From positions 1-49,610 of the forward strand of contig JAEEGT010000115.1 of NCBI GenBank assembly GCA_016280465.1: a stretch of DNA of 49,610 bases. The letters run 5' to 3'. Below are positions 27,510 to 36,017 of this stretch, one piece after another. The notes beneath the pieces were generated by a model, which did not search any database, was not told the origin of the DNA, and saw only the letters and a list, made by a program, of their open reading frames with translations. The position numbers were made by a program, and so were the translations under genes. The stretch is from Lachnospiraceae bacterium. Its GTDB lineage: Bacteria > Bacillota > Clostridia > Lachnospirales > Lachnospiraceae. Position 1 is the stretch's first letter. Each line of letters opens with the position of its first letter.

Positions 27510-28946
27510 TTATTCGACAGTCAGAAGATGCTTTAAGCCATCACTCATAGTAACGAAAAATACAGCTTTACCGTCAAGATCCGAATACTCCAAATAATCT
27601 TGTTGAGCAACGCTTGCGCCCAGAGCATCAAATTCTTCGCTTACCTGTTCAAATTTCTCATTGATCAGATGTGCCTTCCCGCCATTAATCACAACTGCAT
27701 AACCATTGCAGAAGTCAGATGCATCATCAAACCATTCCGTTTCGGACATATCCTCATTGTCAATATAACCCCACTTTCCATCCATGGATCGTACAAGGAC
27801 ATACTTTCTATATCCAAACGGTCCTACATAATAGTAAGTCTCTTCAGTTGCCCAGTTTTTAGTTTTTAGGTCAAATATCCGGTAAAAAGGGTTGTTGTTA
27901 TCGTCTTTTCCAAATATATTCTTGGCTTTACCATCCGTTACTGCACATATAGTGCTTCCGTTGTCTGCCGTAAAATAACCCATTAAAACAGAGTCCGTAA
28001 GAGTCCACTCTATAAATTCGCCGGTTTTGACATTATAGAAACCTTTAGATCCCCTCTTTAAAGTATCATCCCTTAGGAACGCATCCGCCCAACCTTCGTC
28101 ATTAGGCGTAGCTAAAGTTGAAAACCTAAGTGCTTTTCCATCATGCGCCAGAGGAGTTCTTTTCACAGTTCCATCCTGTTCGGCAATTTTTAATTCAGCT
28201 CTTCGCCCAATACCTTCTTTGTCAATAAATGCTTTAACATCTGAAGCATCGTCCACCCAGTCTAAGGCCTCTTTATCTTTCCAAAACTTATTATTTAAAA
28301 ATATAATATAGTCATAGGATATATAAGGCTGAGTTTCTGCGAAAATGTTGCCATATCTTATCATTCCGTCTGAGCCAAAGGTTGCAAGCATGTAGGGGTA
28401 ATCAGAATCGCCCTTATCTATAACAGCAATTCCGTCACGATAATTGACAAACTTCCAACCGGAATCTCCAATATCCTGATACTGTGTTAATGTGTTCCCA
28501 TCAATATAATATATTGAAGACGAGATTATTTTTCCGTCTTTCTTCACATTACCTATAAACCTTCCGTCCTGACACTGTAAAGTAACACTGCTAAATTCGA
28601 CATTCGCAAAAGCCCGTTCACCGGTCGAAGAGTTAATGATCACATATTTATCATCGGTGTCCACCATAAGATAATCTTTGTTTAGATACCACATTTTTTT
28701 ATATCCCCAATCGGATATATTTAAAGTCTTGTATGGATTGGTCTCTTCCTCCGGTTCCGCTTCTGCTGCACTCTGAGCTGCCTCTGCAGACTCATCAATT
28801 TGTTCTTCGTCTGCCTTTGCGGTTTCCTGAGTCTGGTCGTTTTCCTGAATCTGAGTATTTCCCTGATCAGTTGATGACCCGCATCCGGCAAGTTGTCCAA
28901 ATGCAAGCACTCCGGAAAGCATAAGTATCACTAATCTTTTTTTCAT
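27510..28946 (-). CDS. Lipoprotein with WG-repeat-like C-terminal region
   Basis: Lipobox AFGQLAGCGSS, Gln/Glu-rich linker, DGKWGYIDNEDMSETEWFDDASDFCNGYAVV. Confidence 0.65.
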   Translation of the reverse strand: MKKRLVILMLSGVLAFGQLAGCGSSTDQGNTQIQENDQTQETAKADEEQIDESAEAAQSAAEAEPEEETNPYKTLNISDWGYKKMWYLNKDYLMVDTDDKYVIINSSTGERAFANVEFSSVTLQCQDGRFIGNVKKDGKIISSSIYYIDGNTLTQYQDIGDSGWKFVNYRDGIAVIDKGDSDYPYMLATFGSDGMIRYGNIFAETQPYISYDYIIFLNNKFWKDKEALDWVDDASDVKAFIDKEGIGRRAELKIAEQDGTVKRTPLAHDGKALRFSTLATPNDEGWADAFLRDDTLKRGSKGFYNVKTGEFIEWTLTDSVLMGYFTADNGSTICAVTDGKAKNIFGKDDNNNPFYRIFDLKTKNWATEETYYYVGPFGYRKYVLVRSMDGKWGYIDNEDMSETEWFDDASDFCNGYAVVINGGKAHLINEKFEQVSEEFDALGASVAQQDYLEYSDLDGKAVFFVTMSDGLKHLLTVE

Positions 28947-29007
28947 TTAATCGGTCTCCTCTCTGAAATATACCGGCATCCGGCAGATGCACCGAGTGCC
29001 GTAAATA

Positions 29008-29036
29008 AGTTTAGTAAAGATATTTACTAATGTCAA
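29008..29036 (-). promoter_or_regulatory. Promoter with palindromic operator in the spacer, upstream of the 27510 lipoprotein and divergent from XRE gene 29061
   Basis: TTGACA (29031-29036), 17-bp spacer, TAAACT (29008-29013); inverted repeat TTAGTAAA-gata-TTTACTAA at 29011-29030. Confidence 0.6.
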
Positions 29037-29060
29037 TGCTATCAAAGACTTTTCCCTAAA

Positions 29061-29306
29061 ATGGGGAATATGGAGAAAGAAACCTGTTCATATCAAAAAA
29101 GAATTAAAGATTTACGGGAAGATCACGACTATACCCAAGAATACGTTGCGCATATCCTTGGAACATCACAGACTATGTATGCACGCTACGAACGTGGTGC
29201 CAATGAATTGCCGTTGCGTCACCTGGTGACTTTGTGCGATTTGTACGGAGTTTCCGCCGATTATATCCTTTGCCGTCAACCGGGCACGGCCAAACAGGCA
29301 AATTAA
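29061..29306 (+). CDS. XRE-family HTH regulator
   Basis: IKDLREDHDYTQEYVAHILGTSQTMYARYERGANELPLRHLVTLCDLYGVSADYIL. Confidence 0.9.
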   Translation: MGNMEKETCSYQKRIKDLREDHDYTQEYVAHILGTSQTMYARYERGANELPLRHLVTLCDLYGVSADYILCRQPGTAKQAN

Positions 29307-29324
29307 AGAATAAAGCAAAATGTT

Positions 29325-29450
29325 TTATGCCTGATGGTCCAATACCCATCGAAGTAAGTCCTCATAAGCCTTTTTATTCTGTGCCAGTAATCTCTTTGAA
29401 ACAGCTAAAACATCCTCATCAGATGCAATTGCGTTTTCATCCTCATTTGA
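29325..29450 (-). pseudogene. Possible antitoxin-like C-terminal remnant without start codon
   Basis: Open frame reading ...ESVSNEDENAIASDEDVLAVSKRLLAQNKKAYEDLLRWVLDHQA* (stop at 29325-29327), out of frame with the upstream higA-like gene; no ATG before the next upstream stop. Confidence 0.3.
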
Positions 29451-29715
29451 AACTGACTCGCAGTTCCATTCCCAGTCCCTTTGCCAAAGCCTGTAATGTT
29501 GCTATGGTGGGACTGCATGCGCCACTTTCGATACGACTTATATTTGATTGTCGTATACCACTTTTCTCCGCGAGATCCTTTTGTGTCATATTAGCGGCAA
29601 TCCTGGCAGCTATAAGCGCTCGAGTTACGCTGTACTCATTTCTGGTGGCGTCATATTCTTCTTTGAACTCAGGGCTCAGAAGTTGTTTCTCTCTATATTT
29701 CTGCAGATCGCTCAT
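29443..29715 (-). CDS. HigA-type XRE antitoxin
   Basis: RIAANMTQKDLAEKSGIRQSNISRIESGACSPTIATLQALAKGLGMELRVSFK. Confidence 0.88.
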   Translation of the reverse strand: MSDLQKYREKQLLSPEFKEEYDATRNEYSVTRALIAARIAANMTQKDLAEKSGIRQSNISRIESGACSPTIATLQALAKGLGMELRVSFK

Positions 29716-30059
29716 GAAGGGAATCTCCTTTCATAATCAGCTTTGTATGTAAACGCTCTCTCTATTTCATTTCGAGGAGTCTTTCTGCCTTTTTTAACAA
29801 ACCCATTCGTAAGAATTATCCTGTTGCCAACCAGAAAAAAGTAAAAGATTCTGGCAATATCGCCGGAAAACTTGATCCTTAGTTCAAACAGGCCATTGCC
29901 CATGGATTTGGAATAAGGCTCCCTCAAATTGTTTCCGAATTCTTCAAGAATGGACAGACTGTCCAATGCCTTGTTTCGCATCTTGACGTTAAGACTGTCC
30001 AGGAATTCTTCCACAGGTGCTTTGCCATCCTCAGTATAATAGAAATCTACTGAAAACAT
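29712..30059 (-). CDS. RelE/HigB-type (Gp49-like) toxin
   Basis: APVEEFLDSL, LREPYSKSMGNGLFELRIKFSGDIARIFYFFLVGNRIILTNGFVKKGRKTPRNEIERA; overlaps the antitoxin start by 4 bp. Confidence 0.9.
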   Translation of the reverse strand: MFSVDFYYTEDGKAPVEEFLDSLNVKMRNKALDSLSILEEFGNNLREPYSKSMGNGLFELRIKFSGDIARIFYFFLVGNRIILTNGFVKKGRKTPRNEIERAFTYKADYERRFPS

Positions 30060-30115
30060 ATATGATCCTCCATTACATAATATTCCTTTTTTGATATATT
30101 GTCAATGCACATTTA

Positions 30116-30187
30116 TATACTGTTTGTATAATAAATATACTATATCACTATTTATATCCGGTCAATACTTATAGTATACTTTGTATA
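30116..30187. promoter_or_regulatory. Repeated TATAC-N3-5-GTATA inverted repeats between higB-like and XRE genes
   Basis: TATACtgtttGTATA at 30116-30130 and TATACtttGTATA at 30175-30187 in the divergent intergenic region. Confidence 0.4.
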
Positions 30188-30210
30188 TCAATTCTATTAT
30201 GAGGTTAGCC

Positions 30211-30522
30211 ATGAATGACAATTACGGAGATCAGATAAAAGCGTATAGAATAAAGCTTGGGCTTACACAGAGCCAGGTTGCGGCCGAAATGGAAGTCACA
30301 CCCGGATATATAAGTAATGTGGAAAACGGTCGCACCGCAATGTCACTGAGATTTTTAATTTACTATGCTAAGATCATGGGAATCACACTTGATGAATTAG
30401 TTGGCAATCTGGAGCCTCAATACGCTCCAACGTCATTAGACAATGCGCTGATGGCTGAGATTTCCAAGTTGAACACCTCGGAAAAAGAAAAACTGCTGGA
30501 AACAATAAAAATCTGGAAATAA
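30211..30522 (+). CDS. XRE-family HTH regulator
   Basis: IKAYRIKLGLTQSQVAAEMEVTPGYISNVENGRTAMSLRFLIYYAKIMGITLDEL; ATG at 30211 (track ORF starts at TTG 30181). Confidence 0.9.
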   Translation: MNDNYGDQIKAYRIKLGLTQSQVAAEMEVTPGYISNVENGRTAMSLRFLIYYAKIMGITLDELVGNLEPQYAPTSLDNALMAEISKLNTSEKEKLLETIKIWK

Positions 30523-30527
30523 AAACA

Positions 30528-30545
30528 GACCGGCAATTGCCGGTC
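30528..30545. terminator. Perfect 18-bp palindrome at islet/cluster boundary, probable terminator
   Basis: GACCGGCAATTGCCGGTC immediately after the XRE stop and before the end of the minus-strand MBL gene. Confidence 0.5.
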
Positions 30546-30566
30546 CGTTACACTGAAAGTTTGAGA

Positions 30567-31379
30567 TCAACGAGATGATATGACCATCCGCTCCATGACC
30601 TTGGGTATGTGGCAGATGGGTTTTTCTTTATACTTTGCGGAGATATAATCACGAAACAGATTGGGATCCTCACTGTTGTCCGCAAACATGTCCCAGTGTC
30701 CCGGGATCACAATGCCGGTTCCCGATTCTCCCGCAAAGTCTGCTGCCTCCTGATGAGTCATGTTACCGATGCAGTCGTTAAGATATCTCTTTGCATCCCT
30801 TCCGTTTATGGGAATGAGCGATGCATCAATAACGCCATACTGTGTAACCGCAGGCAACATCCCTTCATAGCGTACGGTATCCCCTGCGTGGTGGATCCTT
30901 ACGCAGTTTCCTTCGATAACATACTGAAGATAGGGATACAGGCCGGTAGCAGGATCCCGGTCCAAAAACTCGTGGGCTGCGGCCACCGCATGGATCGTGA
31001 TGTCTCCCACCCGGACGCTCTCTCCGGCATTGAGTCCTATGGCATTTTCAAACTTAACACCATCCGCAAGCACCCCTTTTTCATGGGCCCGGGGAAAGAT
31101 AAATTTAGCCTGCGGGTTGCTTTTTGCAAATATCTTCCAAGCCTCGTGATCTATGTGATCGAGATGGTCGTGGGACCCTATAAAGGCATCGATACCTGTA
31201 AGTTCCTCCGCAGGGATCGGAGGCGGAGTAAGCCTTCCGTACCCCGGTGTGGCAAAATAGTCGACACATATAAGGGTCTTTCCGATCTTTATCACAAGGC
31301 CCATCTGCCCAAGCCACCAAAGTGCCGCAGTATATTCCGGCACCTTTGTATCCAGGATCTCTTTCAGTTTGTCGTTCAT
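30567..31379 (-). CDS. MBL-fold metallohydrolase, UlaG-like
   Basis: LWWLGQMGLVIKIGKTLICVDYF, metal motif SHDHLDHIDH, AGDTVRYEGM, IPGHWDMFADN; start MNDKLK at 31379. Confidence 0.85.
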   Translation of the reverse strand: MNDKLKEILDTKVPEYTAALWWLGQMGLVIKIGKTLICVDYFATPGYGRLTPPPIPAEELTGIDAFIGSHDHLDHIDHEAWKIFAKSNPQAKFIFPRAHEKGVLADGVKFENAIGLNAGESVRVGDITIHAVAAAHEFLDRDPATGLYPYLQYVIEGNCVRIHHAGDTVRYEGMLPAVTQYGVIDASLIPINGRDAKRYLNDCIGNMTHQEAADFAGESGTGIVIPGHWDMFADNSEDPNLFRDYISAKYKEKPICHIPKVMERMVISSR

Positions 31380-31414
31380 AAAAACCTTTCTGCCGACAGG
31401 TATCGATTTCCGCA

Positions 31415-32635
31415 CTATCTGTACAATGCTTGTATTGCAGGCTGCGCTTCGGGATACAGGTCCTCGTTGTGAACCTGTTCAAGTCTGTAGGTACCGTCAC
31501 TTAAGAAGGTGTATCTTGTGAAGCCCTGCAGGAGATAATCGGCGCGCTTTGAAGAAATTAAATTGTAACTTGAGTAACCGCTGGGTACATTGTAAGAAAG
31601 AACAATGCCCTTGTAACTTAACACAAAGTCATTAACGTGATCATGACCGCTCACCACCAGATCCGTTGACCCTGTTTCCTTAAGTACGTCAAAGAAGCCG
31701 CTGTTGTGCCCCGGATGACATACATCTTCCCAGCGCCTGCCCATAATGATATAATCACCGTTTTCATTGGGAACATTGTACTCAGGCTCCTCCATGGTGA
31801 CCTTGGTCTCTCCCGTGATCTCTTCGTAGGCGATTCTAAACTCCGTAAGGGGAATATGATCGAAGACCACGGACTTAACAGGATGTCCGGCCTTCTTTTC
31901 GATATCAGCCACGGTTTCTTTGTACCACTTCATCTGACTGTCTTTGATGTAATCGTAGTCATTGTGGTTCTTGTCGAAGATCTCGGCATCGTATTTTTCC
32001 ATGTCCTCTTCACTCATGTAGGCACCGCCGTCCACAAGATAAAGGGAACGCACGATCTTTCCGTTCTCATCGGCCAGATTGAGCACCATATTGTTCCAGC
32101 CGTATACCTTTTCTTTGTCCGAAGTATATTTTACACCCGGTTCGGCAATACAGTGTTCGTATTTTGCAAAACGCTTCACCATATTTTTGCGGGTCACGCT
32201 CCAGATATTGTCTCCCTCGTGATTTCCAAGGACAAAGGTCCAGTAGACACCCAGCTTTTCCATAACGGAACCAAGCTGTCTCACGCGCTTCGAATTCAGG
32301 CCGCCGGTAATATTGTCACCCACAAATACCACAAGATCCGGCTTTTCGTTAACAACGTTTCGCACGATATATTCAAGGGTCACATCGCCCCTCTGTTTCT
32401 TCTGATCAAGATGAGTGTCGGTAAAACCGATGACCTTGAATTCACCGCCGGGCTTTGAAAGGGTAAAATACCCGTCGGTTCTGGAAAGAGTCACATTGTA
32501 ATCGGGATTTTTCTTTATCAGTGACTCATCAAGATCGAAAGTGACCGACTTATAGGATAAAACAAACTGTCCCACGATGGCGCAAACTGCCACAAAACCG
32601 GGAACTGCCGCCGCTATGACTTTTTTCTTTTTCAC
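31415..32635 (-). CDS. Membrane-anchored calcineurin-like metallophosphoesterase
   Basis: N-terminal TM/signal segment, GFTDTHLDQ, VVFVGDNITG, LGNHEG, VVSGHDHVND. Confidence 0.9.
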   Translation of the reverse strand: MKKKKVIAAAVPGFVAVCAIVGQFVLSYKSVTFDLDESLIKKNPDYNVTLSRTDGYFTLSKPGGEFKVIGFTDTHLDQKKQRGDVTLEYIVRNVVNEKPDLVVFVGDNITGGLNSKRVRQLGSVMEKLGVYWTFVLGNHEGDNIWSVTRKNMVKRFAKYEHCIAEPGVKYTSDKEKVYGWNNMVLNLADENGKIVRSLYLVDGGAYMSEEDMEKYDAEIFDKNHNDYDYIKDSQMKWYKETVADIEKKAGHPVKSVVFDHIPLTEFRIAYEEITGETKVTMEEPEYNVPNENGDYIIMGRRWEDVCHPGHNSGFFDVLKETGSTDLVVSGHDHVNDFVLSYKGIVLSYNVPSGYSSYNLISSKRADYLLQGFTRYTFLSDGTYRLEQVHNEDLYPEAQPAIQALYR

Positions 32636-34494
32636 AATGCTGCCTCCTTTGCAAGTTCTTCTCTCACTATATCCGCGGGTCTTCTGAAATCAGGTCTGAA
32701 TTCCCTTCCTTCCACAGTGAATTTTCCGCTAAATCCAAATTTAATTTTATTGAGACTATACTCCAAAGTGCCGTTTTCTGCGCTGAATTCAAGTGTTCTT
32801 TCTTCCATGAGTTTTTTAAACTCGGCAAAAGAAAGTGTGTTATCCACCTCGTAAGCGTAGAAATGGAAGCCCTTTGTTTCGTTCATTAAATCATACTCGT
32901 TATCATAATAATCCCTTGGGATCTTCTCATCCTGATACACTGCCAGATCGTTTTTACGGCTGTCCTCAAAGGCCCTAAAATACACTCCCGGATTTGTGCG
33001 AAGGCACACATTGACGCCCGAAGTACGTCCCAGGAGCACACCCTTAAGGATCCCCGAAAGATCCACCTCGTCAAACAGACCCACCGGAAAATAAGCATGG
33101 CTTTTCTTAAGGCCCAGACGGGCATGACACGCATCGAAAATGATCACTCCGAAGTTTTTATAGGCCGCTGCCCTTCCCGCAGCACCGCTTCCTATCCAGT
33201 AGCAGGGGGAACCGGTCTTATCAGACTCGGAAAAAGGCGTATTTGCGAAAAGACTCACCTTGTGGGAAAGGTTCAGAGACAAACTGTTTTGCTGGTAAAG
33301 CACCTGCCCCACCCTGTAATCAAAGGCCGCGGAAATGGAATAATTCCCGTCCGCATAGGTGTAGATCCTTCCCTCCTCCATGGATACTCCGTCAAAGCCC
33401 ACATAAACAAATCTCTTGAGGGCCTTCAATAGTCCGGACCTGTACAGAACCGGCTTTGCAAAGGGCTTTAAGGATTTAAGCATCCCGTTATCTATAAGCC
33501 CTGTTTCCCGAAGATATCTCATGTTGTTTGAGATCACTCTGTAGTCTGAAATGGCTCCCGAGACAAAAGCATAGCGTACGTTTTCGGGGCTGTATTCCTT
33601 AAAGCCCTCTTTACCGTAGTCATCGATATCGATACCCTGTCTTAAGCAGATCTCCCGACCCTTTTTGTCGGGAAGTTCAAGCCACTTTTTCGGAATCTCA
33701 AACAGGGGCTTTCCGCTTTCATCCTTTGCCTGCAGGAGCAAAAACATACATGCTTCTTTTTCCTTGTAAAGACTTGTTTTTTCGCCGCGCATGGCCTTTA
33801 TCTGCACTTCCATGTAATTGCCGTGAAGAGCTGAGACTTTATTGTCCACGTAGGCTCTTGCGCAGGCAGGATTATACATATAGCCATCATTGTAAACGGT
33901 CTGGGAAAGAATATCGTAGACCAGCATATAAAGGGCTTCTTTGGCAAGGTTCTTTATATCAGGATCCTGCGCAAACTGAACAAGGTTTGCAAGCCCTGCC
34001 ATGGTCTCTGAATAATAGTTGTTGCTGCACCACTCGGAAAAGCCGTATTTTATCATGTGCGAAAGGCCCGTTATCAGGCTTTTCCTGCCGTGCTCCCTGT
34101 GATAGTCCGCAGGCTTTTCGTCAGCGAATTTGCCTCCGGGATACCGAAGGGCCAGCAGATACTCGGTCCCTGCGGCATAGAGCCTGTGGTTTTCTGTCCA
34201 GGTGCACATGCTGTGGCCACCGCAGTCCTCGTAGGGGAAGCTCAGAAGCTCATCTGCGATCTCCGCAGTCATTCCTTCTCCGATGACCCCGGAAAAAGAA
34301 TATATTACCCGCAGCAAATAAGCTGCCCGGAAATCCGCGCAGTCCCTGCGGGCACGGACATAATCCAGGATGTCCTGCGCCAGGATATGTATAGTTTTTT
34401 CATCTGTGCCTCCCTGGGTAAGATACTCAAGAAGGTTGGAGGCCCGCAGGCCTCCGACGCTTTCATACTTATATGATTTGGATCTGTCTCTCAT
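32632..34494 (-). CDS. Uncharacterised protein, possible alpha/alpha-toroid plus beta-sandwich (lyase/hydrolase-like) architecture
   Basis: Helical N-terminal half with WTENHRLYAAGTEYLLA, beta-rich C-terminal half; no signal peptide from MRDRSK; fold assignment is a guess. Confidence 0.5.
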   Translation of the reverse strand: MRDRSKSYKYESVGGLRASNLLEYLTQGGTDEKTIHILAQDILDYVRARRDCADFRAAYLLRVIYSFSGVIGEGMTAEIADELLSFPYEDCGGHSMCTWTENHRLYAAGTEYLLALRYPGGKFADEKPADYHREHGRKSLITGLSHMIKYGFSEWCSNNYYSETMAGLANLVQFAQDPDIKNLAKEALYMLVYDILSQTVYNDGYMYNPACARAYVDNKVSALHGNYMEVQIKAMRGEKTSLYKEKEACMFLLLQAKDESGKPLFEIPKKWLELPDKKGREICLRQGIDIDDYGKEGFKEYSPENVRYAFVSGAISDYRVISNNMRYLRETGLIDNGMLKSLKPFAKPVLYRSGLLKALKRFVYVGFDGVSMEEGRIYTYADGNYSISAAFDYRVGQVLYQQNSLSLNLSHKVSLFANTPFSESDKTGSPCYWIGSGAAGRAAAYKNFGVIIFDACHARLGLKKSHAYFPVGLFDEVDLSGILKGVLLGRTSGVNVCLRTNPGVYFRAFEDSRKNDLAVYQDEKIPRDYYDNEYDLMNETKGFHFYAYEVDNTLSFAEFKKLMEERTLEFSAENGTLEYSLNKIKFGFSGKFTVEGREFRPDFRRPADIVREELAKEAAL

Positions 34495-34507
34495 AACTCT
34501 CCAATGT

Positions 34508-34583
34508 AGAAACACTTACAGTGTTTCTTTGATTTGACTGCGTCAAGCGCGACGCAGACCCGCTGTCTTGCCTGCGGCAAGAC
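34508..34583 (-). other. Tandem array of three perfect hairpins in an intercistronic gap
   Basis: AGAAACACT-tac-AGTGTTTCT (34508-34528), CTGCGTC-aagcgc-GACGCAG (34538-34557), GTCTTGCC-tgc-GGCAAGAC (34565-34583). Confidence 0.75.
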
Positions 34584-34585
34584 GA

Positions 34586-35971
34586 TTACCATCCACAGCT
34601 CACATGCGCGCTCAAATGGTTATATCCGGTGCCCATGAAATGCTGCATTCTTACGTGATAAGGGTGACTGAAGCGCTTCTTGGCGTATTCGTTCTCAACC
34701 GCATCTTCATCGCCCCAGATACGTACTTTTCCTTCCTCAGCATAGTATACCATAATGGTTTCCCCGGGGTGGTCCGCAATAACCTTGCCGCTCCTGACCT
34801 GTTCGCCTCCGATAAAGCCGTACCTGTTGCCCTCGGCATCTGTCACGAAGCCTTTAATATTTCCGCCTGTGCCGAAAAACTCATGGGTCCCGTCGCCGTT
34901 AAAATCTACGGGCATAACCGTATGTCCCACAAAAGGAAGGGGATTCTGCAATTCTTCTCCGGTAACCGCATCAAAGAAGAAATCCGTGGGTTCAAGATCG
35001 ACTATGGCATTGTTGACAACCTGTCTGTTTATGCGCATGGCCATGGCAATCTTGCGGCGATTCGGTCCGATGTTTGCCATCCAGCCCGTATGCATATGAC
35101 CGATATCGTTGATGGCTTTCCATACCCTGTTACCTTTTTCATCGTAAGTGACCACTCTGGGCACTCCCGGGCGTTCATCGTCCTCACGGGCGGTAAAGAT
35201 GTACTTTTTCCCATTCTCATCGTAGAAGGGGAATACAAGATCCGAATGCCCGAAGTAAAGCCCCTTATCGCAACAGAACAGTTCGTGACCGTCATCAAGG
35301 CTTATAAGACGCTCGCCCCAGAACATTTCGTCCACGCCGTCCTCGTCAAAGTCAAGAATGGGGCACAGATGGCTTGCTCTTGCACCGCCGTCGCCGTAAG
35401 GAATCTTGATATCCCAGCGCTTGCTCATACCGGTATTGTATCCCTGAAGGTACATATCCCTGTAGGTTCCCTGAGCTGTTACAAGCACCGGCTCTCCGTG
35501 AACATATCCGCCGGTGATGTAGAATCTGTAGGAGTGGGACATGGTGTCATCCACGGTATTCTGAGGCCACTTCCACTGTCCGGTGGTCTCACCGCTTAAG
35601 GGATCGATCCTTTCCAAAACCCTGGCATTAAGGCTGAAGGGAAGATTGGGATTTAAGTTATTCAAAAAGAAGATCTCATCCACTCCGTCCCGGTCCAGAT
35701 CAAAGGAAATAAAGGGAGCATACCATACCCCGGGAATAACACCGTTTCCAAGGTCTCTTGTCCACATGGGCACTCCGTCCATGGTATAAAGGGACATCTT
35801 CAAAGTGTCCGTGGGGTAGTTAAACTCTTCGTGCCAGGGGTCGATATTACCCTGGGCGGAATAAACAAAAAGTACAGCCTCGGGCATGCCTTTTCCCAAA
35901 GATACGGGGCAGCTTCTTAACTGGCCCAGCTTCATACCCAGATCAAATTCTTTTAAACATTTTATTCTCAT
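34586..35971 (-). CDS. Beta-propeller protein with Ca-binding DxDxDG loops, rhamnogalacturonan-lyase-like (tentative)
   Basis: FDLDRDGVDEIFF, LDFDEDGVDEMFW, VDFNGDGTHEFFG repeats; start MRIKCLKEF at 35971 with AGGAGA RBS; no signal peptide. Confidence 0.6.
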   Translation of the reverse strand: MRIKCLKEFDLGMKLGQLRSCPVSLGKGMPEAVLFVYSAQGNIDPWHEEFNYPTDTLKMSLYTMDGVPMWTRDLGNGVIPGVWYAPFISFDLDRDGVDEIFFLNNLNPNLPFSLNARVLERIDPLSGETTGQWKWPQNTVDDTMSHSYRFYITGGYVHGEPVLVTAQGTYRDMYLQGYNTGMSKRWDIKIPYGDGGARASHLCPILDFDEDGVDEMFWGERLISLDDGHELFCCDKGLYFGHSDLVFPFYDENGKKYIFTAREDDERPGVPRVVTYDEKGNRVWKAINDIGHMHTGWMANIGPNRRKIAMAMRINRQVVNNAIVDLEPTDFFFDAVTGEELQNPLPFVGHTVMPVDFNGDGTHEFFGTGGNIKGFVTDAEGNRYGFIGGEQVRSGKVIADHPGETIMVYYAEEGKVRIWGDEDAVENEYAKKRFSHPYHVRMQHFMGTGYNHLSAHVSCGW

Positions 35972-36017
35972 TGCTATGTTCTCCTTATAAAACCAATTTG
36001 CCGTCCGGCAGAAACTA

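Noticed and set aside
29061-30522. Phage or defence island around the XRE and TA genes
   Set aside because: No phage structural genes, restriction-modification, nuclease or other defence families are nearby; a single TA pair is not enough.
34568-35599. 343-aa plus-strand ORF opposite the beta-propeller gene (and similar long plus-strand ORFs such as 3498-4265, 30609-31472, 31706-32458)
   Set aside because: Fully antisense to well-supported minus-strand genes, without family motifs; typical shadow ORFs caused by codon bias.
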